Positions 35,045 to 43,023 of a stretch of 64,000 nt of DNA are shown here, one piece after another. Source of the stretch: Myxococcus fulvus (GTDB lineage Bacteria; Myxococcota; Myxococcia; Myxococcales; Myxococcaceae). Each line of letters opens with the position of its first letter. Within the stretch, counting starts at the first letter, position 1. Made by a program: the position numbers and the translations under genes. Below the pieces are notes generated by a model, which made no database searches, was not told the origin of the DNA, and saw only the letters and a program-made list of their open reading frames with translations. The stretch is from contig NZ_FOIB01000008.1 in assembly GCF_900111765.1 (NCBI RefSeq), forward strand, positions 310,001 to 374,000. The letters run 5' to 3'.

Positions 35045-36670
35045 TCAGTCGGAGCGGCCGGACCGGCGCCGACGCATCAGCCCGGCGAACAGCAGTCCCG
35101 CCAGGGGGAGGAGGGTGGCGGTGGGCCCCGCCGCGCAGCCTCCGGAGCCGCCGCCGGGCTCATCCTCGGTGCCGGGCGTGCCGGGCACGGTGGGCGTGGG
35201 GCGCTCGTCGGGCGTGCCCGCGTCGGTGCCCCCGCCTCCGCCGCCGGACGCGGTGGTGACGGTCACCACGGACGTGGCGGTGCGCGTCACCGCGCCGAAC
35301 GTGGCCGTGGCCGTCACGGTGTACTGGCCCGCCTTGGCGTAGGTGTGCTCCGCGGAGCGGCCCTGGGCCGAGCCGCCGTCGCCGAAGTCCCAGCTCACCG
35401 GGACGTCCGTGGTCGTGGTCGCCAGGAAGAGCGCGCGGTGGGGGGCCACGCCGCGCTCGCCCTCCACGGTGACGGACAGCGCGTCCGCTGGAGGCGGCTC
35501 TTCCACGGGCGGCAGGTCCTTGCGCAGCGTGAGGCTGTCGAGCACCTTGCCGTCCGTCGTCAGGAGGTTCGCGGTGAGCAGCCCGTCGACCACCTCCACG
35601 TCCAGGAAGCCGTAGGCCTTGTTGTCGCGCATGGCGCTCCAGGCCGGCTGGCTGGTGTCGAACGCGCGCAGCGTCGCGCCGCCGCCGCCCACCACCAGGT
35701 AGGGGATGCCGCCCGAGGACGCCACGTCGTCGCCCTTCATCGGCTTGCTGCGCTCGTAGTTGTGGTCATGCCCGGTGAGCACCAGGTCCACCCCGTACTT
35801 CTCGAACAGGGGCGCGAACTGGCGGCGCATGGTGAGCTGCGAGCCGTGCTCGCCGCTGGACCAGGGCGGGTGGTGGAAGAAGACGACCTTCCACGGCTGC
35901 GTGGTGCCGGCCAGGTCCGTCTCCAGCCACGCCTTCTGCTTCGCCAGCGAGCAGCGCTCCGCGGACGACAGGCCGATGGCGCAGTTGGAGTCGAGCGACA
36001 CGAAGTGCACGTGCCCCCAATCGAACGAGTAGTAGCGCTCCGAGCCCTCCGGGTTGTTGGTGGGCATGTAGAGGTTGTCCAGGTACGGCTGACCCTGGTT
36101 CGTCACGTACTCGTGATTGCCGGGCGAGGCGAACAGCGGCACCTGCCCGAGCAGCTCCCCCATGGGCACGAAGAGGTGCTCCTGGAAGTCGGCCTCGGTG
36201 CCGTCCGGGTAGGCGTTGTCACCCAGGGCGACGAAGAGCTCCGGCTTGGTCTGGAGCATCCGGGCCGTCACGCGCCGCTGGTCCGAGCCGCCCGTGCCGA
36301 AGTCCCCCATGGCGGCGAAGTGCACGCGGCGCGTGCCGGGCACGGGCGCCGTCCTGAAGCTCTTGGCCGGCGTCTTCAAGCCGCAGGCGCTGACCTCATA
36401 GGTGTACTCGGTGCCGGGCTTGAGCCCCGTGAGCACCACCGCGTGGACCTTGCCCGAATCCTCCGAGCGGGCGACCTCGTTGGCCGCTCCCACGCCGTAG
36501 CGCACCTCGGGCGAGCAGTTGGCCGCCAGGCGGAACGCCACCAGGGCCGTGTCGGGTCCGACTTTCTGGAGATAAGGGTCGCGAGCGAGGACGCCCGCGG
36601 AGGCCAGGCCCGACACCAGGGTCAGGGCCACGGCGAGGGGAAGGGGGTTGAAGCGGTTCTTCCGATGCAT
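35045..36670 (-). CDS. secreted metallophosphoesterase (purple acid phosphatase-like) with PKD domain and MYXO-CTERM tail
   Basis: A 541 aa exported phosphatase. After the signal peptide, an Fn3-like N-terminal domain of purple acid phosphatases (LTGLKPGTEYTYEVSACG) precedes the dinuclear-metal core: GDFGTGG, GDNAYPDG, GNHEY, HHPPW and GHDHNYER. A PKD domain (VSWDFGDGGSAQGRSAEHTY) follows near 425-495. The end is SGGCAAGP, a TM helix and MRRRRSG, a MYXO-CTERM type sorting signal. It should sit at the cell surface and release phosphate from organic esters. It lies directly downstream of the phosphate/VTC-type operon, about 130 bases after the lipoprotein gene. Confidence 0.9.
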   Translation of the reverse strand: MHRKNRFNPLPLAVALTLVSGLASAGVLARDPYLQKVGPDTALVAFRLAANCSPEVRYGVGAANEVARSEDSGKVHAVVLTGLKPGTEYTYEVSACGLKTPAKSFRTAPVPGTRRVHFAAMGDFGTGGSDQRRVTARMLQTKPELFVALGDNAYPDGTEADFQEHLFVPMGELLGQVPLFASPGNHEYVTNQGQPYLDNLYMPTNNPEGSERYYSFDWGHVHFVSLDSNCAIGLSSAERCSLAKQKAWLETDLAGTTQPWKVVFFHHPPWSSGEHGSQLTMRRQFAPLFEKYGVDLVLTGHDHNYERSKPMKGDDVASSGGIPYLVVGGGGATLRAFDTSQPAWSAMRDNKAYGFLDVEVVDGLLTANLLTTDGKVLDSLTLRKDLPPVEEPPPADALSVTVEGERGVAPHRALFLATTTTDVPVSWDFGDGGSAQGRSAEHTYAKAGQYTVTATATFGAVTRTATSVVTVTTASGGGGGGTDAGTPDERPTPTVPGTPGTEDEPGGGSGGCAAGPTATLLPLAGLLFAGLMRRRRSGRSD

Positions 36671-36680
36671 GCAGCCTCCT

Positions 36681-36696
36681 CCCGAGGAATCTCGGG
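36681..36696. other. hairpin next to the ribosome site of the metallophosphoesterase gene
   Basis: CCCGAG-gaat-CTCGGG, a perfect 6-bp inverted repeat. On the minus strand it ends 10 bases before the start and abuts the GGAGGAGG ribosome site. It could affect translation or be the tail of a terminator for 36803-37585. Confidence 0.3.
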
Positions 36697-36802
36697 ACGG
36701 AGGCCCAACCGTTCACTCCGCGACCTTCATCCAGCCTTCCCACCGAGGAGCGGGCGGCGAGGCGAGCCCCCGCACGCCCCTCGCTGGGGCAGGCGGCCGG
36801 CG

Positions 36803-37585
36803 CTACTTCTTGATGTCGTAGGAGGCCAGGTCCTCGGTGCGCTCGCCCTCCTCGCGCACCTTGCCGATGCCCGGCACCAGCCAGTACGTGCGCTCCTTGC
36901 CCTCCTTCACCTCGCCCGCGTCGTTGAGCTTGTCGCGGCGGACCTTCACGGCGTTGGTGAAGGTGCCGGCGCGCGTCTGCACCGTCACGCCCACCTCCAG
37001 CACCCGCCACGTGTAGGTCGGGTCGCTGTCGTCCTTGCTGCCGTCACCCATCACCGTGAACTCCTGCACGGCGCTGGTGTAGGCCCAGGGCACCGTCGTG
37101 GGCGCGCGCGCCAGTGACTTCACCGTCGCGGGGCTCCACGTGGTGGTGCGCACCTGGGCGCCGTCGCGGTGGTCCTCCTCGCGCAGGCGCACGACGAGGC
37201 CGTTGCTCTGCTCGAGCTGCCACGAGTACTCCTCGTAGAGGATGCCCGTGGCCACGCGGTCCTGCCGGCTGTGCACCAGCACGCCCGTCGTCCCCGCCGG
37301 GGCGCCCGGCACATCGCGCGGGCCGAGCACCTCCACCCGCTTCTGGAAGCGGCCGTGCACCGGGTCCTCGATGTCGTAGACCCAGAGGGAGCCCGTCGTC
37401 AGCGGCCACAGCGTCGTGGCCGCCGGGTCCGGGTTCGTCGGGTCCGGGTTCTGCGAGTCCCCCGGCAGGCCCACGTCTCCGTCCGGATTGGAGCCGCCGG
37501 GTCCGGCGCCCGGCAGGCTTCCTCCACCACCACATCCCACGAGCAACCATCCGGCCGCGAGCGCGACCACCCACCTGCGCGTCAT
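36803..37585 (-). CDS. hypothetical lipoprotein in the VTC/DUF4956 operon
   Basis: A 260 aa lipoprotein with lipobox LLVGC near residue 18, followed by a Gly/Pro/Asp-rich linker. The mature domain is beta-rich (PLTTGSLWVYDIEDPVHGRF, WRVLEVGVTVQTRAGTFTNA, RTYWLVPGIGKVREEGER), a pattern seen in DUF3108-like or LolA-like outer-membrane-associated proteins. ATG 37585 overlaps the stop of the DUF4956 gene (ATGA), which fixes the start and puts it last in the operon. Function unknown. Confidence 0.78.
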   Translation of the reverse strand: MTRRWVVALAAGWLLVGCGGGGSLPGAGPGGSNPDGDVGLPGDSQNPDPTNPDPAATTLWPLTTGSLWVYDIEDPVHGRFQKRVEVLGPRDVPGAPAGTTGVLVHSRQDRVATGILYEEYSWQLEQSNGLVVRLREEDHRDGAQVRTTTWSPATVKSLARAPTTVPWAYTSAVQEFTVMGDGSKDDSDPTYTWRVLEVGVTVQTRAGTFTNAVKVRRDKLNDAGEVKEGKERTYWLVPGIGKVREEGERTEDLASYDIKK

Positions 37586-38286
37586 GTCAGCTCCTCCCGT
37601 GTCCCCTTGGGGCTTACCGCCGTCCACCGCAGCCCCCGCAGGGGCATGCCCTCCGTCCGTCCCAGCGCCGCCGTCAGCGAGCCGGGCACGGGCTCCTCCA
37701 CTTCCAGTTCCAGCCGCCGCCCGTCGAAGTCGAGCGCGCAGCTCTTCACCATCACGTTGCGCTCCCCGAGCGCGCTCCTCAGCGACGCCTCCGCGCCCAC
37801 CAGGTCATCGGCCTGGGCGGACACCAGCAGCCGCTGCCTCGGCGCCGAGGGCGCCTCGCGGTTGAACAGGTCCAGCACGAACAGCAGCGCCGCCACGAAC
37901 ACGGTGCCCACGCCCGCCAGCCCCAGGCTGCCGTGGCCGCACGCCATGCCCAGGCCAATCATCAGGAACAGGATGGCCGCGTCGCGCGGGTCCTTGAGGC
38001 CGGAGCGGAAGCGCACGAAGCCGCCCAGACCCACCAGGCCGAAGGCCTTGGCCACGCTGTCCCCGATGACGGCGGTGATGACCGCCGCCGCCGCGCACAG
38101 CAGCACCTGCGCCTGAATCATGTCCGCCTTCGGCAGCGCCCGGCGCATGATGAGCCGCCAGGGCCGCAGGGACAGCACCGTGCCGATGAGCGCCGCCGCG
38201 AGCATCCGCGGCAGCATCACGGTGATGGACAGGCTGTTCAGCTCCGACTTGGCGCTCTCGAGGAACGCCGGAATGGAGGCCTCCAT
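37582..38286 (-). CDS. DUF4956 family membrane protein
   Basis: A 234 aa inner-membrane protein with four predicted TM helices in the first ~140 residues, including the family segment LGGFVRFRSGLKDPRDAAIL, and an MgtC-like arrangement with a soluble C-terminal alpha/beta domain of ~90 residues. DUF4956 proteins are often encoded beside VTC-domain proteins and CotH-type kinases in other bacteria (from general knowledge). Here the VTC protein is two genes upstream and a thymidylate-kinase-like protein is immediately upstream. It is coupled to the lipoprotein gene by ATGA. Confidence 0.88.
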   Translation of the reverse strand: MEASIPAFLESAKSELNSLSITVMLPRMLAAALIGTVLSLRPWRLIMRRALPKADMIQAQVLLCAAAAVITAVIGDSVAKAFGLVGLGGFVRFRSGLKDPRDAAILFLMIGLGMACGHGSLGLAGVGTVFVAALLFVLDLFNREAPSAPRQRLLVSAQADDLVGAEASLRSALGERNVMVKSCALDFDGRRLELEVEEPVPGSLTAALGRTEGMPLRGLRWTAVSPKGTREELT

Positions 38287-38301
38287 GGTGTCTGTGTTCC
38301 C

Positions 38302-40014
38302 TCAGAGCTCGACCTGTTGCGTGGGTGCTTCCACCGCCGGACGGCTCGCGCGGGCCTGCGTGGCCCGGGTGTCGAGCGCCGCCGCGGTGGCGATGACGGC
38401 ATAGGCGTTGCGCAGCGCGGGCAGCTTCCGGGGATGGGCCTCCAGCACGCGCTGGATGAGCACGCGCGCCTCGGGTCCCAGCGGCAGGCCCTTGAGCGAG
38501 GAGAGCACCGTGGCCGGCCAGCGGCTCGCGTGCGTCACCCGCAGGCGCCACGCCCGTGGGTCGTTCATCCCGTCGACCGAGTCCAGCGCCTCCTTCGTCT
38601 TCGGCGCGCAGCGCTCGCGCAGCGTCCAGGCCTCCTCGGTGGCGAGCCCCGTCAGCGAGCGCATCACCAGCTTGGTGGCCTTGTCCGCCAGCGCCTCGCG
38701 CAGGCCGCGGGCCACCGGCGTGTCCAGCCCCTGCGTCCCGCGCAGCACCGCGAGCCTGTCGTGGGGCAGGAGCGCCTCGCGCAGCGCGTCCGAGCGGGCG
38801 TCGGAGAGCCCACCCAGGCTGCGGGCCACCTCCGCGTACAGCCCCCGCTGCATGCCCGCCTCGCGCACCACCCAGGACTCCTCGCCGTCCACGCCGGAGA
38901 GGCCCAGCAGCACGTCGCTCAGCTTCCCGTCGCGCACGCCGCGCTCGCGCAGCGCCCAGGCCTGGGGCGAGCTGTCGCCCTTGAGGCCCTGCAGCGCCTC
39001 CGTGGGCGCCTGGGCATACAGTCGCTCCCGCAGCATCGCCGCGCGGGCGCCCGTCTGACCCAAGAGGCTCGCCGCCACCTGGGCCGGCGCCAGCGGCGCG
39101 AGCACCTCGCGCAGGGTCCACGCGGGCTCGTCATCCAGGCCCTGGAGGCCCCGCGCCGTGAGGGCGGGGAAGCGCTCCACGAACTCCAGGCGTCGCTGAT
39201 GCGCGGCGAGTCCGGGCAGGCCGCCCAGCATCCACACCGCCAGCGCCGGCTCGCGCGGCTCCACCGTGTCGAGCGCCTGGAAGAAGCGGGCCTCGACGTT
39301 CTCCACCTCGACGGGGCCCGTGGGCACCGATGCGGGGGCGGGGACGATGCGCTGCACGGGCGTGTCACGCCCCTCCAGTCGGGCCACCACCGCGTCCACC
39401 AGGCGCTGCTCCAGCACGTGCAGCGGCGCGTCGTTGTTCTCGATGATGAGCCAGCGCCGCGGGTCCTCCTTCGCCAGCGCGAGGAAGGACTCGCGCACGC
39501 GCACCGCCAGGCCCGCGCCCACCATGCCCTTGCGGCTGTCGCCCGCCTCGCTCTTGTTCGTCAGCGCCTTGCCCAGCCGCTTGCGCCAGCGGGCCAGGTC
39601 CGGGTCCACGTCCACCAGGATGACCAGGTCGGGCCACAGGCCCTGCGAGGCCAGCTCGCACGCGGGCCTGAGCTCCGACATGGGCAGCCCCCGGCCTCCC
39701 CCGCTCAGTGCCAGCTGCGAGTACAGGTAGCGGTCCGTGATGCACACCTCGCCCCGCGACAGCGCGGGCGCCACGACCTCCTCGAGCTGTTGCGCGTCGC
39801 GCGCCAGGTTGAGGAAGAACTCCGCGCGCGGTGACATCTCCAACAGGCGAGCGTCCCGAGTCAGCTCCCGCACGCGCCGGGCCGTGGACGAGCGCAGCTC
39901 GCCTCCTTCCCGTGCGTGCGCCACCCGGTAGCCGAGCTTCTTCAACCTCCCGGCCAACAGGTTGGAGAGCGTCGTCTTGCCGCTGCCGTCAATCCCCTCG
40001 AAGTCGATGAACAC
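38302..40014 (-). CDS. thymidylate-kinase-like P-loop domain fused to ~27-residue helical repeats
   Basis: A 570 aa protein, more than twice the length of thymidylate kinase. Residues 1-215 are a TMPK-family domain: P-loop GIDGSGKT at 7-14, the DRYLYSQLALSG motif equivalent to DR(F/Y)..S, and a lid-like segment GMVGAGLAVRVRES. Residues ~285-533 are about nine degenerate repeats with a consensus like SLxGLxxxxAWxLRE (for example SLTGLATEEAWTLRE, SLGGLSDARSDALRE, SVDGMNDPRAWRLRV), likely an alpha-solenoid. GTG 40014 follows the VTC stop by five bases, with GAGGGG upstream. Its place between VTC and DUF4956 genes argues for a role in that system rather than in DNA precursor synthesis; the substrate is unknown. 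Confidence 0.87.
   Translation of the reverse strand: MFIDFEGIDGSGKTTLSNLLAGRLKKLGYRVAHAREGGELRSSTARRVRELTRDARLLEMSPRAEFFLNLARDAQQLEEVVAPALSRGEVCITDRYLYSQLALSGGGRGLPMSELRPACELASQGLWPDLVILVDVDPDLARWRKRLGKALTNKSEAGDSRKGMVGAGLAVRVRESFLALAKEDPRRWLIIENNDAPLHVLEQRLVDAVVARLEGRDTPVQRIVPAPASVPTGPVEVENVEARFFQALDTVEPREPALAVWMLGGLPGLAAHQRRLEFVERFPALTARGLQGLDDEPAWTLREVLAPLAPAQVAASLLGQTGARAAMLRERLYAQAPTEALQGLKGDSSPQAWALRERGVRDGKLSDVLLGLSGVDGEESWVVREAGMQRGLYAEVARSLGGLSDARSDALREALLPHDRLAVLRGTQGLDTPVARGLREALADKATKLVMRSLTGLATEEAWTLRERCAPKTKEALDSVDGMNDPRAWRLRVTHASRWPATVLSSLKGLPLGPEARVLIQRVLEAHPRKLPALRNAYAVIATAAALDTRATQARASRPAVEAPTQQVEL
38416..39160 (-). repeat. ~9 tandem degenerate repeats of about 27 codons
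   Basis: Within the TMPK-like gene, successive units begin with a (S/G)LxGL turn and carry AW(T/A)LRE or a close variant about six residues later. Units are 25-28 residues, and about 248 residues are covered. Confidence 0.75.
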
Positions 40015-40019
40015 GGTGC

Positions 40020-40733
40020 CTATCCCCTCGCGACCCCATCCACGGCGAAGGCATGTGCCCTCGCCATCCCCTCTGCGAACTTGCTGTACGTCGGCGCGCC
40101 GCCCGGATTGAGCGACGACAGCCAATCGGGCAGCTCCTCCCCCAGGTGCTTCACCTCCACCACCACGCGGCCCTCCCGGAAGAAGGGCGGCCCCAGCCGT
40201 TCGCTCGTCAGCGCAAGCTGGGACATGGCCAGCTCCGGGGCAACGTGGTGGTAGCCGATGTCCCGGTCCACCGTCACCCGCCACGCCTGCGACGCCTGAT
40301 ACACGTGGCGCTGATACGTCACCGCCAGCACCGGCTGCAGGCTGCCTCCGGTGATGAGCGGCAACAGCCGCGCGCCGCCCCGGAGCACGCGCCCCAGGTC
40401 CGAGCGCGGCACCCAGACGCGCCGCTTCTGCGTGAGGCCATGGCGCTCGCGCTTCACCTCCAGCACCACGCGCTCCACGCCCCCCGCGCCCACGTCCGGT
40501 GAGTACTCCTTCGTGCGGACCTTGAGGCAGTCCTCCGGTGTGCGCAGCGCGCGCGACGCCAAAGGGCAGCCCGGCCGGTCGAAATAGACGGACACGATGC
40601 GCGTGGGCGCGGGCACCTGTCCCTCCAACTCCCGCGTCAGGCGCGCGCACAGCGCGAGCGCCGTCTCCTCCTCCAGCACCAGCTTGAACTCACGCCGGAG
40701 CCTGGTCACTTCCCCCTCGGCGAACGAGAGCAT
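40020..40733 (-). CDS. VTC-domain protein (polyphosphate polymerase fold)
   Basis: A 237 aa protein of the VTC/CYTH-like triphosphate tunnel family. Basic and acidic strand motifs of the tunnel are visible: RREFKLVL, IVSVYFDRP, LKVRTKEYSPD, VVLEVKRERHG, VLAVTYQRHVYQ then VTVDRDI, VVVEVKHLGEELPDWL and YSKFAEGM. In yeast Vtc4 this domain makes polyphosphate from ATP. Bacterial single-domain members are annotated as polyphosphate polymerases but few are tested. It follows the porin-like gene by 15 bases and precedes the TMPK-like gene by five, so it sits in the middle of one operon. Confidence 0.9.
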   Translation of the reverse strand: MLSFAEGEVTRLRREFKLVLEEETALALCARLTRELEGQVPAPTRIVSVYFDRPGCPLASRALRTPEDCLKVRTKEYSPDVGAGGVERVVLEVKRERHGLTQKRRVWVPRSDLGRVLRGGARLLPLITGGSLQPVLAVTYQRHVYQASQAWRVTVDRDIGYHHVAPELAMSQLALTSERLGPPFFREGRVVVEVKHLGEELPDWLSSLNPGGAPTYSKFAEGMARAHAFAVDGVARG

Positions 40734-40748
40734 GGCGTGTCTCCGTGA

Positions 40749-42077
40749 TTAGAAGCGGGTGGCGAGCTGCAGCGAGTACTCGAGGCCCGGCGCCTCGTCC
40801 CCTGGCCGCAGCGCGCGCTCCACCTGGAACTGCCCCCGGAACCGACTCCCCAACAACAGGTTGAGACCCCCGAGCAACGAGTGGCCTCGCCCCTCCACCT
40901 CCCCCCGCAGCTGCAGTCCCTCCGCGCCCACCACCGGCTGGAGGGCCCACTCCGTCGTCACCGGGAGCGTCCAGCTCGCCAGCAGCAATTGCGCGGTGAA
41001 CGGCCCCACCGGCAGCCGGCCCGTGACGACCTCACCCGTGACATGGAACGCGCCGAACTTCAGCTCCGCGTCGGCCGCCATCGCGTGCCTGCGCGCTCGG
41101 TCCAGCGCCTCCGCCACGTACGTGCTGACGCCCAGGGTGAGCATCTTCTTGAGCGGGCGCACGGTGATGCGTCCGGCCAGGTCCTCCTTGGTGCGCACGC
41201 CGAGCTCGTCGCGCGAGCCCTGGAACGCGCCCGCCGAGACGCGCAGGTCCCACAGGCCCTTCAGGCGCACCTCGCCCATCAATCCCAGCCGGCGTCCACC
41301 CAGCTCGTGCACGTCCCCCAGGTAGTCCTCCACCAGTCCGCGCCCCTGGATGGGCAGGCTCCACGCGCCCTCCAGCCGGCGCTGGAGGAAGGGCGCCTTG
41401 AACTGGCCGCCGTAGAGGCGGAAGCGCTTGTTGTCGTCGGACAGCCGCACGAAGGCGTCCTTGAGCATGTTCGCGTCGGCCAGGTCCGCGCTCACCTCGG
41501 CCTCCAGGTTGGGCAGCGACGTCGCCACGCCCACGCGCGCCGAGTTGATGCTCAGCGTGCGCGCGTACTTCTCGCGCTGGTCCGCGCTGGCCTGCGCATA
41601 GACGCGGCCGAACACGCGTACCGTCTGGATTTCCTCGTCCGGCGTGTCGTCCAGCGCGGTGGCGTCCTCGCCGATGGAGTCCTCCTGCTGCGCGCCGGGC
41701 TTCTTCTTCTTTTTCTTCTTCTGCTCCGCCGCCGTCTTGGCGGGCTCGAGCGTGGGCGCCGCGCTCGTCGTCGGCGTCGGAGGCGCCGCGTCCGGCGAGT
41801 CACCGGGTTGGATGCGCGGCGGCAGCGCCTGCGCCAGCGCGCCCTCCGTCAGGCTCGGCGTGGGCTCCAGCGGCTCGGAGCCCTCGGGGGGCCCCGAGTC
41901 CACGGGCTCCACGCCGTCCACCACGCCGCCCGAGAGCGCATCCACCGAGGCGGCGGAACCGGAGGCCCCGGCCTCCACGCCACCCTCGGGTGCCGGGGTC
42001 GCCAACGCCGGTCCACCCACGAGGACCGCGACGAGGAGACCCCGCCTCCCCAGCTCATCCAACCGCCACCCACCCAT
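40749..42077 (-). CDS. outer-membrane porin-like protein (OprP/OprO-like)
   Basis: A 442 aa exported protein. After the signal peptide is a ~110-residue Pro/Ala/Ser/Glu-rich linker ending in a Lys run (KKKKKKPGAQQED). The barrel part from ~150 has porin-O/P-like strands (SINSARVGVATSLPNLEAEV, RLYGGQFKAPFLQRRLEG) and ends in LEYSLQLATRF with the terminal Phe needed for outer-membrane insertion. OprP/OprO relatives carry phosphate or polyphosphate, which suits the VTC gene next to it (inference). First gene of the operon. The 42078-42290 gap upstream contains a small GGAAC-gaaa-GTTCC inverted repeat (42226-42239) and no gene. Confidence 0.78.
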   Translation of the reverse strand: MGGWRLDELGRRGLLVAVLVGGPALATPAPEGGVEAGASGSAASVDALSGGVVDGVEPVDSGPPEGSEPLEPTPSLTEGALAQALPPRIQPGDSPDAAPPTPTTSAAPTLEPAKTAAEQKKKKKKKPGAQQEDSIGEDATALDDTPDEEIQTVRVFGRVYAQASADQREKYARTLSINSARVGVATSLPNLEAEVSADLADANMLKDAFVRLSDDNKRFRLYGGQFKAPFLQRRLEGAWSLPIQGRGLVEDYLGDVHELGGRRLGLMGEVRLKGLWDLRVSAGAFQGSRDELGVRTKEDLAGRITVRPLKKMLTLGVSTYVAEALDRARRHAMAADAELKFGAFHVTGEVVTGRLPVGPFTAQLLLASWTLPVTTEWALQPVVGAEGLQLRGEVEGRGHSLLGGLNLLLGSRFRGQFQVERALRPGDEAPGLEYSLQLATRF

Positions 42078-42290
42078 GTCCCCGCCTCCCCGTCGCAGCC
42101 GGCAGAGCGCTTGTGCAACAGCGGTGCCCGACTGGACAACGTCGGGTGGCGGACGGCGGTGGGCGACGCAAGCCCGTCAGAGGGCTCGAAAACGTCGTGA
42201 CTCGGGCGTTACGAAGCCCTCGGTGGGAACGAAAGTTCCACTTCGTGGGCACCCAGCCCTGTACGAATGTCGATCAGCCGGTGGAAGGAG

Positions 42291-42932
42291 TTACCGGTTG
42301 GACGCCGCATCCGGCGCCGGTGCGGTGGCGCCGGGCGCCTCGGTGGACGAGGGCGCCTCCACCGGTGGGGTGATGGCGGGCGGCACTCTGACGTCGGACG
42401 TCGCGGAGGGCGGGGGTGTGCCCCGCAAGCGCCTGAGCGCGCCCCTCACGCCCAGCGCAAGCACCAGGCCCGAGCCACCGATGACCAGCGCCCAGCTCAG
42501 TCCGCGGGGCAGGGGCGTGGAGGCCACGGTGATGTGGCCGGTGAGGACCTTGAGGCGCGTGTTCTGGTAGCGGACCTCCAGCTCGTAGAGGCCCGGCTCG
42601 TCGAACTCCAGCGGCGTGTGCCAGTTGACCCCGTCGTGGGTCAGCGTGCGCGTCAGCTGCGAGGGCGAGTCCTTCAGGTGCAAGGTCAGCGTCAGCGGCC
42701 CGGTGAACTCCGCGCCCTGGAAGGCGCCCACGTGCAGGGACAGCATGGCGGGCTCGCCCTCGCGGGGCAGGGCGGGGTGAAGCGTACCCTGCAGCCGCTC
42801 CTCGGCGTCCGCCCAGCGCAGCTCCAGGACGTCACCGCGGCGCTCGGTCCGGAGTTGATCCACACCCGGAGTGGCCGCGATTGCACCCGTCGTGAGCAGG
42901 CAGGCAATCAGCGCGCCAGTCGATCTCCACAC
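42291..42932 (-). CDS. membrane-anchored hypothetical protein
   Basis: A 213 aa protein from GTG 42932, chosen because an AAGGTGG ribosome site precedes it and the signal sequence (STGALIACLLTTGAIA) then begins at the N-terminus; an ATG at 43001 is the alternative. The exported part is beta-rich (LSLHVGAFQGAEFTGPLTLT, FDEPGLYELEVRYQNTRLKV), like an Ig-fold. One C-terminal TM helix (LSWALVIGGSGLVLALGVRG) and a Pro/Ala tail follow. Divergent from the Ser/Thr kinase gene at 43024, with which it may work. Confidence 0.68.
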   Translation of the reverse strand: MWRSTGALIACLLTTGAIAATPGVDQLRTERRGDVLELRWADAEERLQGTLHPALPREGEPAMLSLHVGAFQGAEFTGPLTLTLHLKDSPSQLTRTLTHDGVNWHTPLEFDEPGLYELEVRYQNTRLKVLTGHITVASTPLPRGLSWALVIGGSGLVLALGVRGALRRLRGTPPPSATSDVRVPPAITPPVEAPSSTEAPGATAPAPDAASNR

Positions 42933-43023
42933 ATGCCACCTTTGCCTCGGCGACCGCTGTCCTCTAGGATGCCGAGCCCTGACGCATTCCACCTGAGCCA
43001 ACTCCCCCGGCCAGAGACCCGGG

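Noticed and set aside
37114-39834. A 906-codon open frame on the plus strand
   Set aside because: It runs antisense to the DUF4956 and TMPK-like genes and gives only Arg/Gln/Pro/His-rich sequence.
38302-40014. Plain thymidylate kinase (tmk)
   Set aside because: The TMPK motifs are real, but the extra 355 residues of repeats and the VTC/DUF4956 neighbours make a simple housekeeping role doubtful.
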